64,000 nt of DNA from contig WBMZ01009436.1 in the NCBI GenBank assembly GCA_013400975.1, positions 1-64,000 of the forward strand, in the 5' to 3' direction. Made by a program: the position numbers and the translations under genes. This stretch comes from Atrichornis clamosus. Taxonomy: Eukaryota > Chordata > Aves > Passeriformes > Menuridae. Below, in pieces: positions 46,286-59,255 of this stretch (position 1 is the first letter of the stretch; the number at the start of each line of letters is the position of its first letter). Below the pieces are notes generated by a model. It was not told where the DNA came from. It saw only the letters and a program-made list of their open reading frames with translations, and searched no databases.

Positions 46286-49070
46286 AACTCACACGGGGGA
46301 GCATTTCTGAACTGAAATGGAGGGCTTTTGGCCAAAGATTTTCATTGTTTGGTGAAATCTCAACATTTTCCATGGGAAAAGAAAACAAAAACACAATAAT
46401 ATTATTAATAATAAAAAAAGAACAATTTTCAGCCCAGCTTTATCCAGTCAGAGTTTGAGAAAACCCAAGGACTGAGTTTCCATTAAGACAATTTTTCCAG
46501 GAACCCTAAAAAATTGAGAGTGGGAACCATGTACTGTTTGGGACTAATCCGACCATTTGACTAGGACCACAGGAGAGGTCAGGAAAGCCCATCATGTGTG
46601 GTTCAGGCTTTGGACTGGATTAGCAATTATCAAGCAATATTAAATCACATAAAGCAGGAGCAGCCAAAAACTTGCAGTGAAGTTGATATATTTGTGTTTA
46701 AGGCAGAGTATATGGTGGTTCTGGCAAAAGCCAGCATGAAGAATGAGATAGTGACTGTCTTGATATTAGAATAACTCCTAACGAGCTTGATCCTCTTATA
46801 TGCTGTTGCGTCTGACTTTGTCCATTCTCTTCCCCAGAAAGACTTTGTTAAATTGCCTATTCAAGGGCTGAGCAGGTGTTGAGCATGAACAGTTAACACT
46901 GCAAGTCTTCAACAAGACAAGAGTGACCAAGAGAGAAAGGAAGGGAGAGGGATTTGTGTCTGTAAATTGCAAGGAGATACAATACCCACCTTGCACTTAT
47001 GCTCAGTTTCAAGTTTCCATTGAACAGCATCTGATACCTTCCATTTTCCATAGGTGAATTTGCCAAACAACAGACAGACAATAGAGACAAATTGGCTAAG
47101 TCAGCGAACATGTTAAATGAAAATGTGCTGGCCATGGGAAGGAAGGAGGGTAAAAGTTGAGGAAGCTTTTACTAGTAAGTGATCCTTCCTTGGCTTACTT
47201 ACCTATGTTCCAGGTAAGCTTGGGAACTGACAAATGAAGGCAGTGCCCTGGGAAATCTTCACAAAAGATTATATTTTCTATAGCCCTTTACAAATACACC
47301 TCCACTGTGTCATTCCAGTCTCCTTGGGCTGGGTCTGTATTGTGGTGTATTTTCCTTCAGCACTGCAAAGTAATGACCTTCCTTTGGGTCATTGTTTTTG
47401 TGCTGAAGGAAAACACTCTCTCTCTCTCTCCCTGTCTCACTCTCTGTCTCTCTGTTTCTATACTGAGAAAAGAAATCAAAGCAGATCAGATTGTGTCAAG
47501 TGTTAGTGTCAAGATGAAGGGATCCCTACAATAACCCAGCACCTGAAACAAAGCCGTGACAAAAGCTGTGATATGCTCAGGCCTGATTCTAAGACTTAGG
47601 AGTTATGCCAAGAGCGATATAAATGATAAAGTTTCCTTTAACTCTTCCGCTTAAAATGAATGTTATAAGAGCTTCCTGAAAGGTTATTCTCAAGGGGCTC
47701 AGTCTCATGACTGACAAAAGAGAAGGTGGAAGGATAATATCAGGCATTCTGAAAGGCTTTCCACCAGCATGTCAGAAGATGGAAAAGTGTGACCTTGATA
47801 GCATAAACTAGGGAAAAGGGTGGGAATGCAGCCAAATCATAAGGAAGCATAAATATACATTTATGCTTTTAGCATCCTAAAATGTTTTGGTATTTTGTTG
47901 TTTCCTGGTTGGTGATGATGGACCATTATTAGTGATAGACATGCTAGATATGAGAGAAAGGGAGGGATTTATGCAGTCAGATCTTTTTCCTTGTGAGATA
48001 CAACCAGAGACCCTGAAACCTTGATGTTTTTTGATATGAGGCAATATTCATAAGACAGTTCATCACTGCTGAAGTTTCAAATCATACTAAGTCAGGAACT
48101 TGAAGACAAAGGGGCATCCAGAAAAAAAAAAGCCTGATAGACTTGAAACTGAATCAAGCTCATCAGGATCCTAAATTGCAGAATATCTGTCAAACTTTCT
48201 GATCCACTTTTAGAGCCTGAGCTCCTGAGCTGAAACTCCTTACATCATGCTGACATTTCTCTCAGGAATAAAACTACTTGAGGTGTGACTTCCAAAGACA
48301 CAGCTACCACCAGATTGCAGTGGTATGTCCTGTCCAAAATGCAAACCAGCACAAGGAAGCTGAGCTGGGGCATCCATCCAATGCAGTGAAATGTGAAATG
48401 GCCTCCCTATTCCAGTTCATGCCTAAACAAGCTGACCTAAAACCTTCTAACCCCAGCAGAGATGTAGGGTAGATGCCTCCCAAGCCTCAGTATTTGGCAA
48501 GCAGTATAACCATAGGAGAAAAAGTAGTTCAAGTGCCTCTTGGTGATGGTTAAGCTAGGCTCAATACAGTCTGACTGTTCAGCTGAGCTTCCCTGCCTGT
48601 CCATCTACACTGACTCAGGTCTCTTAGCTCAGATCACAAGAGCACCAAAATCTTGCAACTTGTTTGGCTGTGAGGTAATAATTTCTTTGGGGGTACTCAT
48701 TCTCCTTGGGAAGGGATCTTCTTCACCCAATTTCCTAAAGGAAACTAGACTTGAGCAATTGTATTGTCTGTATTTGTATGTGCCAATTTATTCCCCTCCA
48801 AACAACTGTCAAATGTGTTGGCCAAGTGATAGAGTCCTGAGAGATTTTTCTGAGATATAAACAAAAACAAGCACCCAGAGAGAGATACAGAGATATACGT
48901 GGTAGCACAAGTTCATGTGTTTAAATTAGAGTCCTGAGAACAGGAAAAGTTTCAAACGGAGGTCTTCATTAATCACCAGACACAAATCAGTGGGAAACCA
49001 GGCATCAGTAGTACTACATGAACAAATAGTTTGTTTGTCCAGTGTTTCTTCCTTTCTTTTTTCTTTTTTG
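46286..49070. other. Noncoding stretch, no supported gene
   Basis: AT-rich, including an AATAATATTATTAATAATA run near 46395-46413. No gene recognised. The CT tract at 47415-47460 is listed separately. Confidence 0.5.
47415..47460. repeat. (CT)n-rich low-complexity tract
   Basis: CTCTCTCTCT units interrupted by CCTGT and CACT strings. Confidence 0.85.
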
Positions 49071-49073
49071 GCT

Positions 49074-49132
49074 TGAATCTGTACAGCACCTAGCATGGTG
49101 GTGTACCGAAATACACTTGTAATAACACAGCA
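49074..49132 (+). mobile_element. Possible ancient retroposon 3' tail (MIR/L2/L3-like)
   Basis: GAATCTGTACAGCACCTAGCA is close to a terminal sequence shared by several old amniote LINE/SINE families, followed at the expected spacing by an ACCGAAATACACTTGTAATA string. No body of the element is recognisable, so family assignment is uncertain. Confidence 0.35.
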
Positions 49133-51355
49133 GGAGAGTTGGCATGCAGAAGGGATCATGAAGAGGGGAGAAACCATCCTAGCAGGCAGCTTCTTCATTT
49201 TACATCAGTTTTTAATGTCAGGCCAACTCAGGGTGCAGGGTTGAGGGAGCAGAAAGTAAAGAGAAAAGAAGAAACAAGTGAAAATCCCACAACCCCAACA
49301 ACAAAAACCGCAGACAAACCAAGAAAACAGCAGCGTGTCCAGTGACTGCTTGCTCCTCAGCTGAAGGGCCTGTTTTCATACTCATCTCTGTCTTGTGTCC
49401 CAGACTCACGTCGCCTCTGAGGCTGAAATACTAGTTCCTTATTCTGAAGATTGAGTCTCCTGGGCTTTGGTAATATTTTCCAGGCTTTCTAAGGTGTCTG
49501 CTTTAATGAATAAGGAAATAAAAAGACTGCCTGACTCTGTGGGCATTGGTTACCACTTACTTCATAGTGACTATGCAGACAGAATGAGAAGAAATGAAGC
49601 AGGGATTAATTGACCCGGATTGCCTTTGTACAGCAAGGTGGGAGGGATCAGGTAACAATTTCCTGAGCATTGTCCAAGGAGGAGGCATAAGCAGGCAGGC
49701 AGTGTGAACAGCTCACACGAGGGCTTGAAACCCTTCTTCAAAATCCCCTTGCCCTTCTGCTTTTCTCTGCTTTTCAGTAGCTCCATCCTTCCTGTTCCCA
49801 CCTTCCCTGAGACCCCCTTGGTTTTAGTTTTTTGCACTGCTGAAGGATGTCAGGTGTACTAGAAGGCAAAGCAGCCCCCAAAGTCTTGACTTCCACAAAC
49901 CTTGCCTTACACAGCTCAGTTACTTCTCACTTCTTTTATTTTCTTTTTAATCCTGTTTCTCCCTTCTATCCCTTAGGACCCCTCCCACTCCCTTTCACAT
50001 TTATCCCTTAATCAAATCGCTATATGCTCTTCTCAGCAATTCTTCTCTAAATCCCTCAGGCGGGTTAGAAGCCCCCTGAGGAAAGATCTTTTTTTGGCAA
50101 CTGAGTTGAGATAGGAAAGAGGTCCTTGACAGAAGCATATTCCATCCCAGAAAGTTTTTAATCCTTCCAGATGCTTTGTCACAAACTGTGCTTTTATGCT
50201 GGTGCACTTTTAAAGGCAGCCAGGATCTGTGCAGAGGTCAGATCACAGATCTGCTCTGGAAAACTCTAAATTGCTCTCGCCTTTGATTCTTGTGCTTTAA
50301 AACCACTCTGAAGTTTAAATAAATGGATTAGAAATGAGTTAAAGAGCAGGGCGCTTAATGCTTCTGCTTAAATCTATAGCCTCGAGCCACGGCACTTTGG
50401 GCAGCAAGATCCTGTTAAATCTCACCAGCTCAGCAGCTTCTGAACAAGTCAAGGCTTGGATGCAGATGTCTGTGGAAAAACCAGGTGAGAGAGACCAGGG
50501 AGGTGGCACTGGTCCTTCTGCAGCAGCACAGAAGCAAGCCTGAAGGTGGTGAAATGGGCAGTGGGGCATACACCAGAGCACCTTTCAGAGAAGGCATCAG
50601 CACCACAGATATTTGTCATCAATACTAAAGCTCTGACACCATATATTTATTTTCTGTTATTGTATCTTAGGACTCATGATTTTCAGACTTGTTTCCAGCT
50701 GGGGAAAAGGAGGAGCAACGATAATGTGGTGGGCTAGATCCTCTCAGGAGACTCAGCTGCCTTGAAAACCCATTCTGCTTCCCGTTGTTTATTATTGTTG
50801 GATGGCAAAAGGACAGCTGTTATGTTACATCCTAGAGGTAGCTGCACTTCCAGGGCTGGATGAAACAATTGCTGTAAATGCCAGCTTGGCAGCTATCCTG
50901 GCCCTCCTTGGGGCAGGCCCTTACCCCCTGCTTCTGGTATGGCTTTGTTCTGGGAGAGAAGAGCAAAACATTTTGTAGCTGCTATTGAAAGAAGTTTCTC
51001 AACCTTTTAGGATAATCCCTGTTTTAAAGAGGAGGAGTTTAGTCAAAGAGAAAGGAAATCACTTGTAAAGAGCACAGAGTGTTTATTGCTGAGTTTGTTG
51101 CTATCTCCCAACACTGCCCTACCTGAGTGCAGCATCCCTACTTATGATTAAAATTTTTTTGCAATATGAGACCAATGGTATTTTTTTCCACTTCACACTG
51201 AGAAACCAGTAGTTGAAAGAAACCCATCCACAGTGACCCAGGTAAACCTTTGGAAGGAAGCACTGATGATTAAAATCCTGAATTTTGGATGTTCACCATA
51301 CACCTCACCACATGCATAAGAACAGTCCAACTATGGAGGGAGCAAAGAATGGGTT
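49133..51355. other. Noncoding stretch, no supported gene
   Basis: No recognised exon. An A/C-rich tract (49282-49330) is the only low-complexity feature. Frames at 50339-50581 and 50358-50543 are mutual shadows. Confidence 0.5.
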
Positions 51356-51384
51356 AGCTTGGCTTCCAGAGCTCACACACTCTT

Positions 51385-51650
51385 CTCTTTGCAGCAGGCT
51401 ATAAATTATGCAGCATTTAAAGATGACTTTCTAAAACCCTGGCTTTAAAGCTTATTTATAACTCCCACACTGATATTTTTCAGACTCGTGACAGCTCCCA
51501 CCTTCACAAGCTGGGGACATGCCAAGCACCTGGCCTTTTCTATAATGGCCCATTCCCCCCCAGCAAGCTCCCCCCACCTCTTTTTTAAGCAATGCTTTGG
51601 ATATCTCAGAGAGCTTTTATTTATAGCAGAGACATAAAAAGCAAGTGGAA
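51385..51650. promoter_or_regulatory. Candidate muscle-type enhancer: two MEF2 sites, E-box, CArG-like site
   Basis: Matches to the MEF2 consensus (YTAWWWWTAR) occur at 51452-51461 (TTATTTATAA) and 51617-51626 (TTATTTATAG). A CACCTG E-box lies at 51527-51532 and a one-mismatch CArG box, TCTATAATGG, at 51539-51548. MEF2, myogenic bHLH and SRF sites co-occur in known striated-muscle enhancers, so the combination is suggestive, but all are short degenerate motifs in AT-rich DNA. Target gene unknown. Confidence 0.3.
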
Positions 51651-53055
51651 GAGAGTGAGGATGGTCAAAGGGAAAAGTAGCAAGTGTCCTAAATGTCTGA
51701 CAAATGTTGTAGGATCATTTCTTGCTGGAAAAAAATAAGGCCCTGGGAGCAGCCAAGAAGGTCTCTTAGTGATAATTCATATAAGAGCAGCATGATTCCA
51801 TATAAAGCAGGTTAGACCCAAACCTAGCCAACATGGAAACTAATGACTAAAGGGGAACAGGGGAATTATGAGGGACGTGGTACTTTCCAGAAGGGGCTAA
51901 GCTCACCATTGGCAGAATCAGGGGTATGTGTGGGTGAAAAGGTGGCAGCCTCATGTTGGCACACACTGATCAATGGCAGGATTCTGGTGGGGTCTGTGCA
52001 AAATACAGCTGGTTCTTTGATTTTTAAAAAAATGTATTTGTTTAATTGATGTCCCAGTGATAGAAAGCTCAGCCTTGAGGGAAGAGCCGTCTTGAACTGT
52101 AGCATGGGTAAAGGTTTCTAGGCTACCTAATGATGTCTCCTGAAGTGAAATACCTGCAGCCACAGCTCAGTCCTTGCTTTGGGATCTGACTTACACAGCC
52201 GCAGCTGAGCCTGGCTCTGGGATTCCCCGTAGGAGACAGAAGTTAAGATATTGAATTTTAAATAGGACAACCTAGCATACAGGGAAAAGCCTCATATCAA
52301 CCTTCTTTTTGGTAGGTGAGGTTGCTCCAGACCCATGCTGTTACTTCCAGCTTCAGGAGCATATCTAGATGCCACAGTCAAGAGAAATATCTGCCCAGGC
52401 CACGCCACCAGCCTTCAGGGGAAAGGTGACTCCTGAAAACTGATTATGGCAGGGAGTGAGCAGCATCTTACAGCAGTCCAATTCTTCAGATTTGTTTGTA
52501 AAGAGACCTGCTTCCCCCCTGCTGATTGCCATGGCTTCAAAGCCTTGGAATGTCTTTGGCTCTGTGTGCAGTAGTGTGAAGCAGAGCCCTGCAGTCTCAG
52601 TGGGGCTTGCTCCTTCTCCCAGCCCTAGCAGCATTTCTGCACCCCAGGGCAGGCACTTGCATTGCCAGAGGAACACAATTCAGCTTTGTGAAATCTTTGA
52701 AGGTTTTGAAATTTTTTTTTTTTCAAAAAAAATTGCCTGGAGCAGGATAAGCATTAAAAAACAAAACAAAACAAAAAAGCCCCAACATGCTTGTGAAGCA
52801 CATTTGTGTCAGAACATCTGTTTTCAGCTCTGTGCTTTGATTCAGATGTCTCCTCCTCTCTTGTCTGAAGTGACCAGCAGGTCTCAGAGATCAGAAATCT
52901 GGTCAGAGAAAAATCTTGCTTGAAACTGCCTTGTTTTCCTTGAAAAAATGCCCCAGGCTTTGAAGGAATGGCACTTTTCATCAAAAGTAAATTTAGTCAA
53001 AAATCCCTGACCACCTTCAGACTATTCTCAGTGGCACCAGGCATTGCAGGCAAAA
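51651..53055. other. Noncoding stretch, no supported gene
   Basis: A 155-codon plus frame (52456-52923) crosses a T/A homopolymer and an ACAAAAC tract (52709-52786), showing it is not a conserved exon. No other feature recognised. Confidence 0.5.
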
Positions 53056-53215
53056 CAAAGACATCTTGGCAAAATTACACCATTGAAATTGCCGGCAGAA
53101 GAGCTCAATTTAACACCCACTAATTGTTGCACAATAGTTACAGGAATAATCGGAATTTGTTAATTAGATGCATGCCAATGAGTAATTCAAGACTGGTTTA
53201 AATAATTATTCCTAT
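53056..53215. promoter_or_regulatory. Homeodomain-motif-rich candidate conserved element
   Basis: Within 160 bases there are CTAATTGTTGCACAATAG, ATAATCGGAATTTGTTAATTAG, GATGCATGCCAATGAGTAATTC and AATAATTATTCC, with retained CpGs in GCCGGC and AATCGG. There is no repeat similarity and few open frames. This is one of the more enhancer-like blocks, but conservation was not measured. Confidence 0.33.
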
Positions 53216-56200
53216 CTTCCCAATAGGCTGTGGTGGTGATTAGCTTGCTGGCTGTTTCTCTTGACTGTTCTGCTTCAAATAAAAAGGAGGTGAGAGACAC
53301 CCATACAGTGAGCCATGCACTCCTTAATGAAATCCTGCTCCAGGGATACTGAGACCTGCCCATGGAGTGCTGTTGGTTGTTACTTTTGACCATGGAAACA
53401 TCAGAGGTAGCAAGCTGGGCTGCCAGAAAGCTGTTGGAACAGCGCTGTGCCAGTGAAATTAAATTAATATATTTTAGCGTGTTTAATTCCTGAAGGAAGA
53501 TGTAAGGACAAGAAGTGCCACAGATTCAAATCCTCCATTATAACCACAAGTTAAAGAAAAAAAACCCCAAACCAGCAGCTGGAGAACAAAACTCTCCTCC
53601 CTGGGACATAGCTAAGGTCCTTGTCCCCCTAGAGAAATGCCCTCTACTGGCTTAGAAATAATTTTTTTTTCCTGCAGTTTCACCATAAACGCCTATTTGC
53701 CACCTTCAGATCTCCCAATAATTTCTCACCCTCCTTCGATTAGCTCCTTCGGTGCTGCTTCGTTCATGTCATGGGTTTTTTTGGGAGCACAGGAGAGAGA
53801 TACTTCAGCAAGGCATGGAACGATAACAGTGGAAGAGAATTAGTTTAACTGACTATCTGAATGTTAAACAGTAAAAATTGCAGCCCAAACACAAAAATGG
53901 GTAAAAACCTAAAAATAAAGCCAAATTGCATTCCATTGCATGGTCTGCTCATCTAGCCTTGTGAAGGAAGCAAGACAAATGCCCAAATATTAGAGAAAAA
54001 GATGGTTTGTGCTAAGAACATCATTAATTTTCAAGTCATCAGCAGTCACAAATGCTTAATATTTCTGACAGTTGGTGTCCTTGTGGATGCAAGGGAACTG
54101 TTGCTACTGGAATAGCCACCTGATGGAAAACTGCAATAGTAAAAACTGGTTCTGTGTAGAAAATACTGTTATCTGTAGGATTTGCTGAGGGAGTTAAGGA
54201 AGGCAACGCACAAAACGGAACCAGGAAACATGATGATTAATTTTTTGGACAAAAATATAGGTGAGTGGCTGCAAGTTCCACGACTGTACTTTTGTATCTC
54301 CCCTCATAGAACAGCACCTTTGAGCACTCCAGAAGCCCCTTGTCTGCCTTGCGCTAAAGCACTTGTTCATTTTTTGGGATGTGGGAGCCAGGGCAGTAAG
54401 GGCAGAGGTGCAAGAAGGCCACGTCAGTGGCAAAGGCAGCCTGTTTGCTCCGTGCACAACCCCTCTGTGGAGGGGGCAATTCTGTGGCACCAGCAGGGAC
54501 CGTAGCAGTCTATGAAAACCATATGAACACCAGTCGTTGCTTTCCCTTTGTGTTCCTATTTGGGATGTGTTAGAGCCCCACAAATTACTCTGAAGCTGAG
54601 TACCATCCCCTGCTACTTTTCTCTGCTACCTGTTTCCTCTCATGTTCTCTGGTGGCTGCTCTGTCTGCCTTCTGTCTTGCAACAAGTTATTTGCAAACAC
54701 CCTCTTCTTGAACCCTAAGCAGAGACATAACTACTCTTCTAGTCTCTCCTCAGAGCACCTCATTGCTTTGACAGAAGTACTTCCTCTCTCAGCTACTCCC
54801 TGCTCATTTACACCCCCTTCACCATGATTTCCCTAAATTACAGCTGCTGAGCTGCCTAGGTTAGGAGAACTGACAAGCTGAGCTCCCGTTCAGTCAATGG
54901 AGAGAGGCCAGAACCTTCTGGCTGTGCCTTGGGTGACCTGTGTAACCCTCCAAGGCTTTCTCTTTCTGTTGACTGCAGAGGGAGCTGAAAGCCAGCAGGA
55001 TGCTAATTTGTCTGCCTGAGGTGAGACAGAGCTGTACCATTGCATGGGCAGGGCCGGACACTTCAGGCCAAGCCACCCAACAGAGCAACATTTGAACAGT
55101 TCACAAGAAATCAACGGTTCCAAGAAAGCAGCAAGAGAAGAGGACACACAAAACTGACTCAAAGTGGCGGAAAAGCAGGCAAATAATTGCCTCTTGTTGA
55201 AATTTATGCTTCTTCTCTTATACTAACATAAGGAATCTGAAGACAGCCAAGAACATGGAAAGCAGAGGTTCCCCAGAGACAATCTCAATTCATGAAGCTT
55301 CAGTGGATTTTGCTAACCCTGAACTTACCACCATGGCACTCAAACCTCTCCTCTTCTGTTCATCCGTACTACAAGAGAAGCAGGACTTTCTAGTTTTCTT
55401 ATGGCTCCTTGTATTGCCATCTATTGCTCCCTCGCTATCGTTATGGAACCACACTTTACCAGAACTACCAAACAGCGAGGACACTTAAGGGTTTCTACAT
55501 GACACTACAGGTTCAAAGGTTTTCTTCAGCCTGGACTTGGTCCCCATCAGATGTGAGGGGTTTTTTTGTTGGTTTGTTTTGTTGTTTTTTTTTTTTCCCA
55601 GAGAGTCCAAAGACCAAGACTTCTTCCCCACCCCCAATGAAATTAAAAAGCACAATAACCATCAAACCCACCTCTTTTATGGGATGCTGGGGTAATTACC
55701 TACTCACTTCAGCTGCTCCAGCCCTGTACCTGGAGACCCCAGAATACGACAGTGGCCTCACTGCTGCTCAGCATTAACTTCCCAACTCCCTTCTTTGTCA
55801 GCTGGGAAGATAGGTGTGTGAATAATGTGAGGAGAAATTCAAGGTGTTTCTAGTCCTACTGTAATTTTTCTCTGACTCTAGAAAACTGAACATGTAAGTT
55901 GTCCTGTAGAATGCAATGAAACTCTCCGCTAAGAACCCTGTTTCCTGTTTCCACTGTCTTAACTCAAGCTGAAACTAAATGGAGTAACAATTAAAAGAAA
56001 ACAGGCATGAACTACTCATTGGCTAAATAATGGACAAAGGAGTCAGGCATCCTGAGAGGGACAGAAACAATACAAGTGGAAGAGAAGGCTGGTAGACACA
56101 AACTGGCTGACACTGAATGGTCTTAAGAGATTTTATAGATCAACAGGGAACAGGACATTTTTCTTCTATGAATCAGCATGGAAACCTTTTTGTAGATGTC

Positions 56201-58125
56201 AACGCAACATGTGCTTTGTCTAAATACCCCACAGAATTCTTTAATTTCTAATTTCTGTAATCCAGGGACATAAACTGACTTGGTCTTCTCTGTTTGATCT
56301 GAGATAGTTCTTTCCTGCAACGTGTGATTGTCTTTGACTTTCTGCCTCTAGTTTAAGTGGCTACAATAATCCTGAACACAGCTCTCTACAATTCAGCAGA
56401 CACAGGTCATGCAGTGGTGACATTTTTGATCACTGTTTATAGCTTGTTACTCTGAGAATCAGGGGATGTCAAGGGATTTCCCACCTGAGATTTCCCCACC
56501 TACCCCAAAATTATTTTGGATGGAAAGGAGAAACAAAGTCCAATATAATATAAAGCACATTTTTGGCTAACATCTGAAATGCCTTCAGATATCATCTAAA
56601 GTTACACACACATGTCCCCAGTGAAGCCTGAAACAAAGCTCTCAGAGAAGACAGGATTAATTTGAGGTCAGAAGGGCTTTGCTTTCTGTCATAACATTGC
56701 CATGATGTAGTACCAAACTCATTACTTACCGTGACATGAAGCTAAGAGACTAAGGAATGGTTTAGAGTGTGTTAGTTCATTCTCCCCTTCCACTGCAATA
56801 TCTTCTCTTGAGGATGGCAGCAAACAATCTAAACAAGGAGTTGTGTGTATGGAACAACTTAGTCCCCATGCAAACAATATGGGGACATCAGGGATTTCTG
56901 TGAGCTGTTATGTTTTTGTTGTATCCAAATTGCCTACAGATTTTTCTATGTGTCAGTCTCAGCTCGGAGGGGGCTGTGTTCTGTAATTAAGCCAAGTTGA
57001 TTAGACAGTTTCAGAGAAGGGAAACCAGTTCACAATATGTCATCTGACCTTTTCTGTCTTTTTCCTCAGCTCTGATCAGCTGTGAAGCAATTCTGAACTT
57101 TTCAAAACAATTTGTTCTTCAATTTGGAATAATGAGAGTAAATAGTTCTTTAAATAGCCTCATTTGTCAGCTGTCCACTGGGATTAGTTAACATTAAAGA
57201 GCTGATCTTCTTTAACTGGATACTTAAGCTGTCTATTGCTGACCTTCCATATGATCCCAGGTAGGTGTTGTGCTCGGAGGGTCTTGGGCTCACCAGTTAT
57301 ACAGTTGGAAGGAACAACTCTAATTGTTTAGTTCTGCAACACTGAGACTTGAGGATTTCCATGAATTCAACCCTTTTTCAGTGCACCAACTAAGAAAAGA
57401 CACCTCATACTCAGCAAAATACTTCCTGTGCAGGAGGTTTTACCATCAACTAAAATTTGGTTGCTTTGAGGATGTCATATTTTCCCTGAACATTTGCCCC
57501 TTCTTTTTGGCCTGCCTATGTGTTACTTCAACCTCTACAAATGAGTTGCTGTTATCTATGAATTCTCTGCCTAGTTGTTCCTGTCTATATTAATAAAGAC
57601 TTAGACTCAAAGTTATAATTGTGAGCTGTGTATGGACAAGCACACTCTGCTGACACAGGAATTTAAAAAAAAAGCTACCAGGTACAAGTTATTTTGAGTA
57701 TAATGCTCATGCATAATATCTCCCCCAAAACTTCAGGACTTCTGTGATTGTGTCACTCTCACGAAGTTCACACTGTCTGATTAATCTAAACATACACTGC
57801 AGATGCTTCTGGCATTTATGGAGGCACATTAGCTTCTGTGGAGCATGGAGGATACAGCAAAAGACCTCAAAATCCACCTCTAGTGGAAGTGCAGATGAGA
57901 AAAGAGAGTGTAGCCAGGAAAAAAACCTGTTATTTACATATCTCTCTGTATAGCAACTATCTTGTATAGCAACTATCTTCTGCCAATGTCACTGACCCTC
58001 TGCAAAGCTGGATATCTTGAACAATGCCTCAGTATATTGGATACAAGCTCTGCTCTCTCCCTGCTTCAGCTATCCTTGATCGCACACTTCCAGGTGCTGA
58101 TTTCCAGATTAAGGGAGTCTTTATT
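53216..58125. other. Noncoding stretch, no supported gene
   Basis: No recognised exon or RNA gene. It contains a T/G-rich tract at 55557-55599 (reverse complement of the A-rich CCCCAAAC type) and a tandem duplication at 57948-57979. GTTGGAAGGAACAACTC near 57304 faintly recalls a CR1 tail but is too short to call. Confidence 0.5.
57948..57979. repeat. 16-bp tandem duplication (two copies)
   Basis: GTATAGCAACTATCTT occurs twice head to tail with no mismatch. Confidence 0.92.
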
Positions 58126-58400
58126 TTAGACTTTTCACACGCTGTCAACGTGGTGTTTGATTACATCAATAGAGGCAAAATATCGGTGCTTAGTGGAAAT
58201 AAAGAGATTTTTTAAGTGGGGTGATCTATTTTTGTAACTTCCTCCTGTGGGACAGGTTATCAAGATGACCTGCAAACAGCATTGCGGCAAAGAACAGCTC
58301 ACTGTTTCGGGAGGTGAGGGGAGACAGATGGTATTTATGGTGTGTCATAAACAGTGAAGGACTCTTTGGACAATATCCTAATAAATACTCTCAAGAGAAA
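58126..58400. promoter_or_regulatory. Candidate regulatory block with TALE-like palindrome
   Basis: Contains TTGATTACATCAA (inverted TTGAT/ATCAA arms, about 58157-58169, similar to PBX/MEIS-type sites), nearby CpGs (CACACGCTG, CAACGTGG, TATCGGTG), then GGTATTTATGG and TCATAAACAG. Speculative. Confidence 0.22.
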
Positions 58401-59255
58401 CTGCCAGTCTCTCATAATTCAACATCCAGACTGTCATCCTTTTGCTCCTGCTTTGTGATCTAGTTAAGCTTTGCCTCTTAGCATTGCCACAGTGAACTCA
58501 GCCATAGGGACAAACTTTGCAGTCACAGATAAGAGATGCTGAAGGACTCTCTATGGGCAGGATCCATGCAGAAATCGACAGAAGAGGTATGCTTCTCTTC
58601 AGGCTGGGATGCCTTACCAGGCCTGCACCTGCCCCTCAGGGATATTTTTCCAATTGTAGTATACATCATGGACCCAACAGGTCCCATGTGGCCTACCTTA
58701 GCCTGGTGCAGTGTCAAAACACAGAATTTGACCATAATTCTGGGATTGATGACCTCCCACAGAGAGAGATGGACCCTAGTGGTGCAGTGCTTGGCTCCAG
58801 ATTCGGACGTCTCTCAGGCTTTTACCTCGGTGTGATGGGTGCAGAAGTTGGAGTTTGGAGGGCAGATATTTGGAGGACATTCCTCACGAGGAAGCCCCAG
58901 TCATCTCTCAGCAGACCTGTAAGGTAGGGAGGGAGATGTTGGAGACATCACCAGATAAAACCAGTTAGTGGTGACATCTGGAAGACAACCCATGCATTGT
59001 CCTGAAAGATTCATTCCTTTTCCCCAGCACTGGGGGCTGCCATCACCCCCCTTCTCATTTTTGGGTTGAAGCTTGCCAGTCCTGCTTCCAGACTGACAAA
59101 ATCTGCTCTCTGTTGTCCCCTAAGTCCCTCAGAGGGAAAGAATACCATCTTTTTCTTGACACAGTGGTCGCCTTCCTCTCAGACCTGATTAGCTCCAGGA
59201 ATGGAGCCTTGAGACTGCCTTCCTGCTTGGACTTTCTCCAGGGAGACCACTAGGC
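58401..59255. other. Noncoding stretch, no supported gene
   Basis: Two overlapping plus-strand frames (58517-58927, 136 codons; 58536-58835, 99 codons) and a minus-strand one (58523-58735) share the same bases. None gives a convincing family, so no gene is called. Confidence 0.5.

Noticed and set aside
45918..46390. TTTTCCAT/GGAAAA-rich strings at 45.9 and 46.37 kb suggesting terminal inverted repeats of a DNA transposon
   Set aside because: The two ends do not align as inverted repeats over a useful length and no transposase remnant lies between them.
52456..52923. 155-codon plus-strand open frame
   Set aside because: Runs through T/A homopolymers and an ACAAAAC tract; unrecognised product.
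57295..57345. Possible CR1 tail near GTTGGAAGGAACAACTC
   Set aside because: Match too short and lacking the rest of the tail.
58536..58835. Plus-strand frame with an IFPIVVYI-like hydrophobic string that briefly suggested a guanylate-kinase-like or signalling domain
   Set aside because: Only a few residues match; no surrounding domain motifs, and another frame overlaps it.
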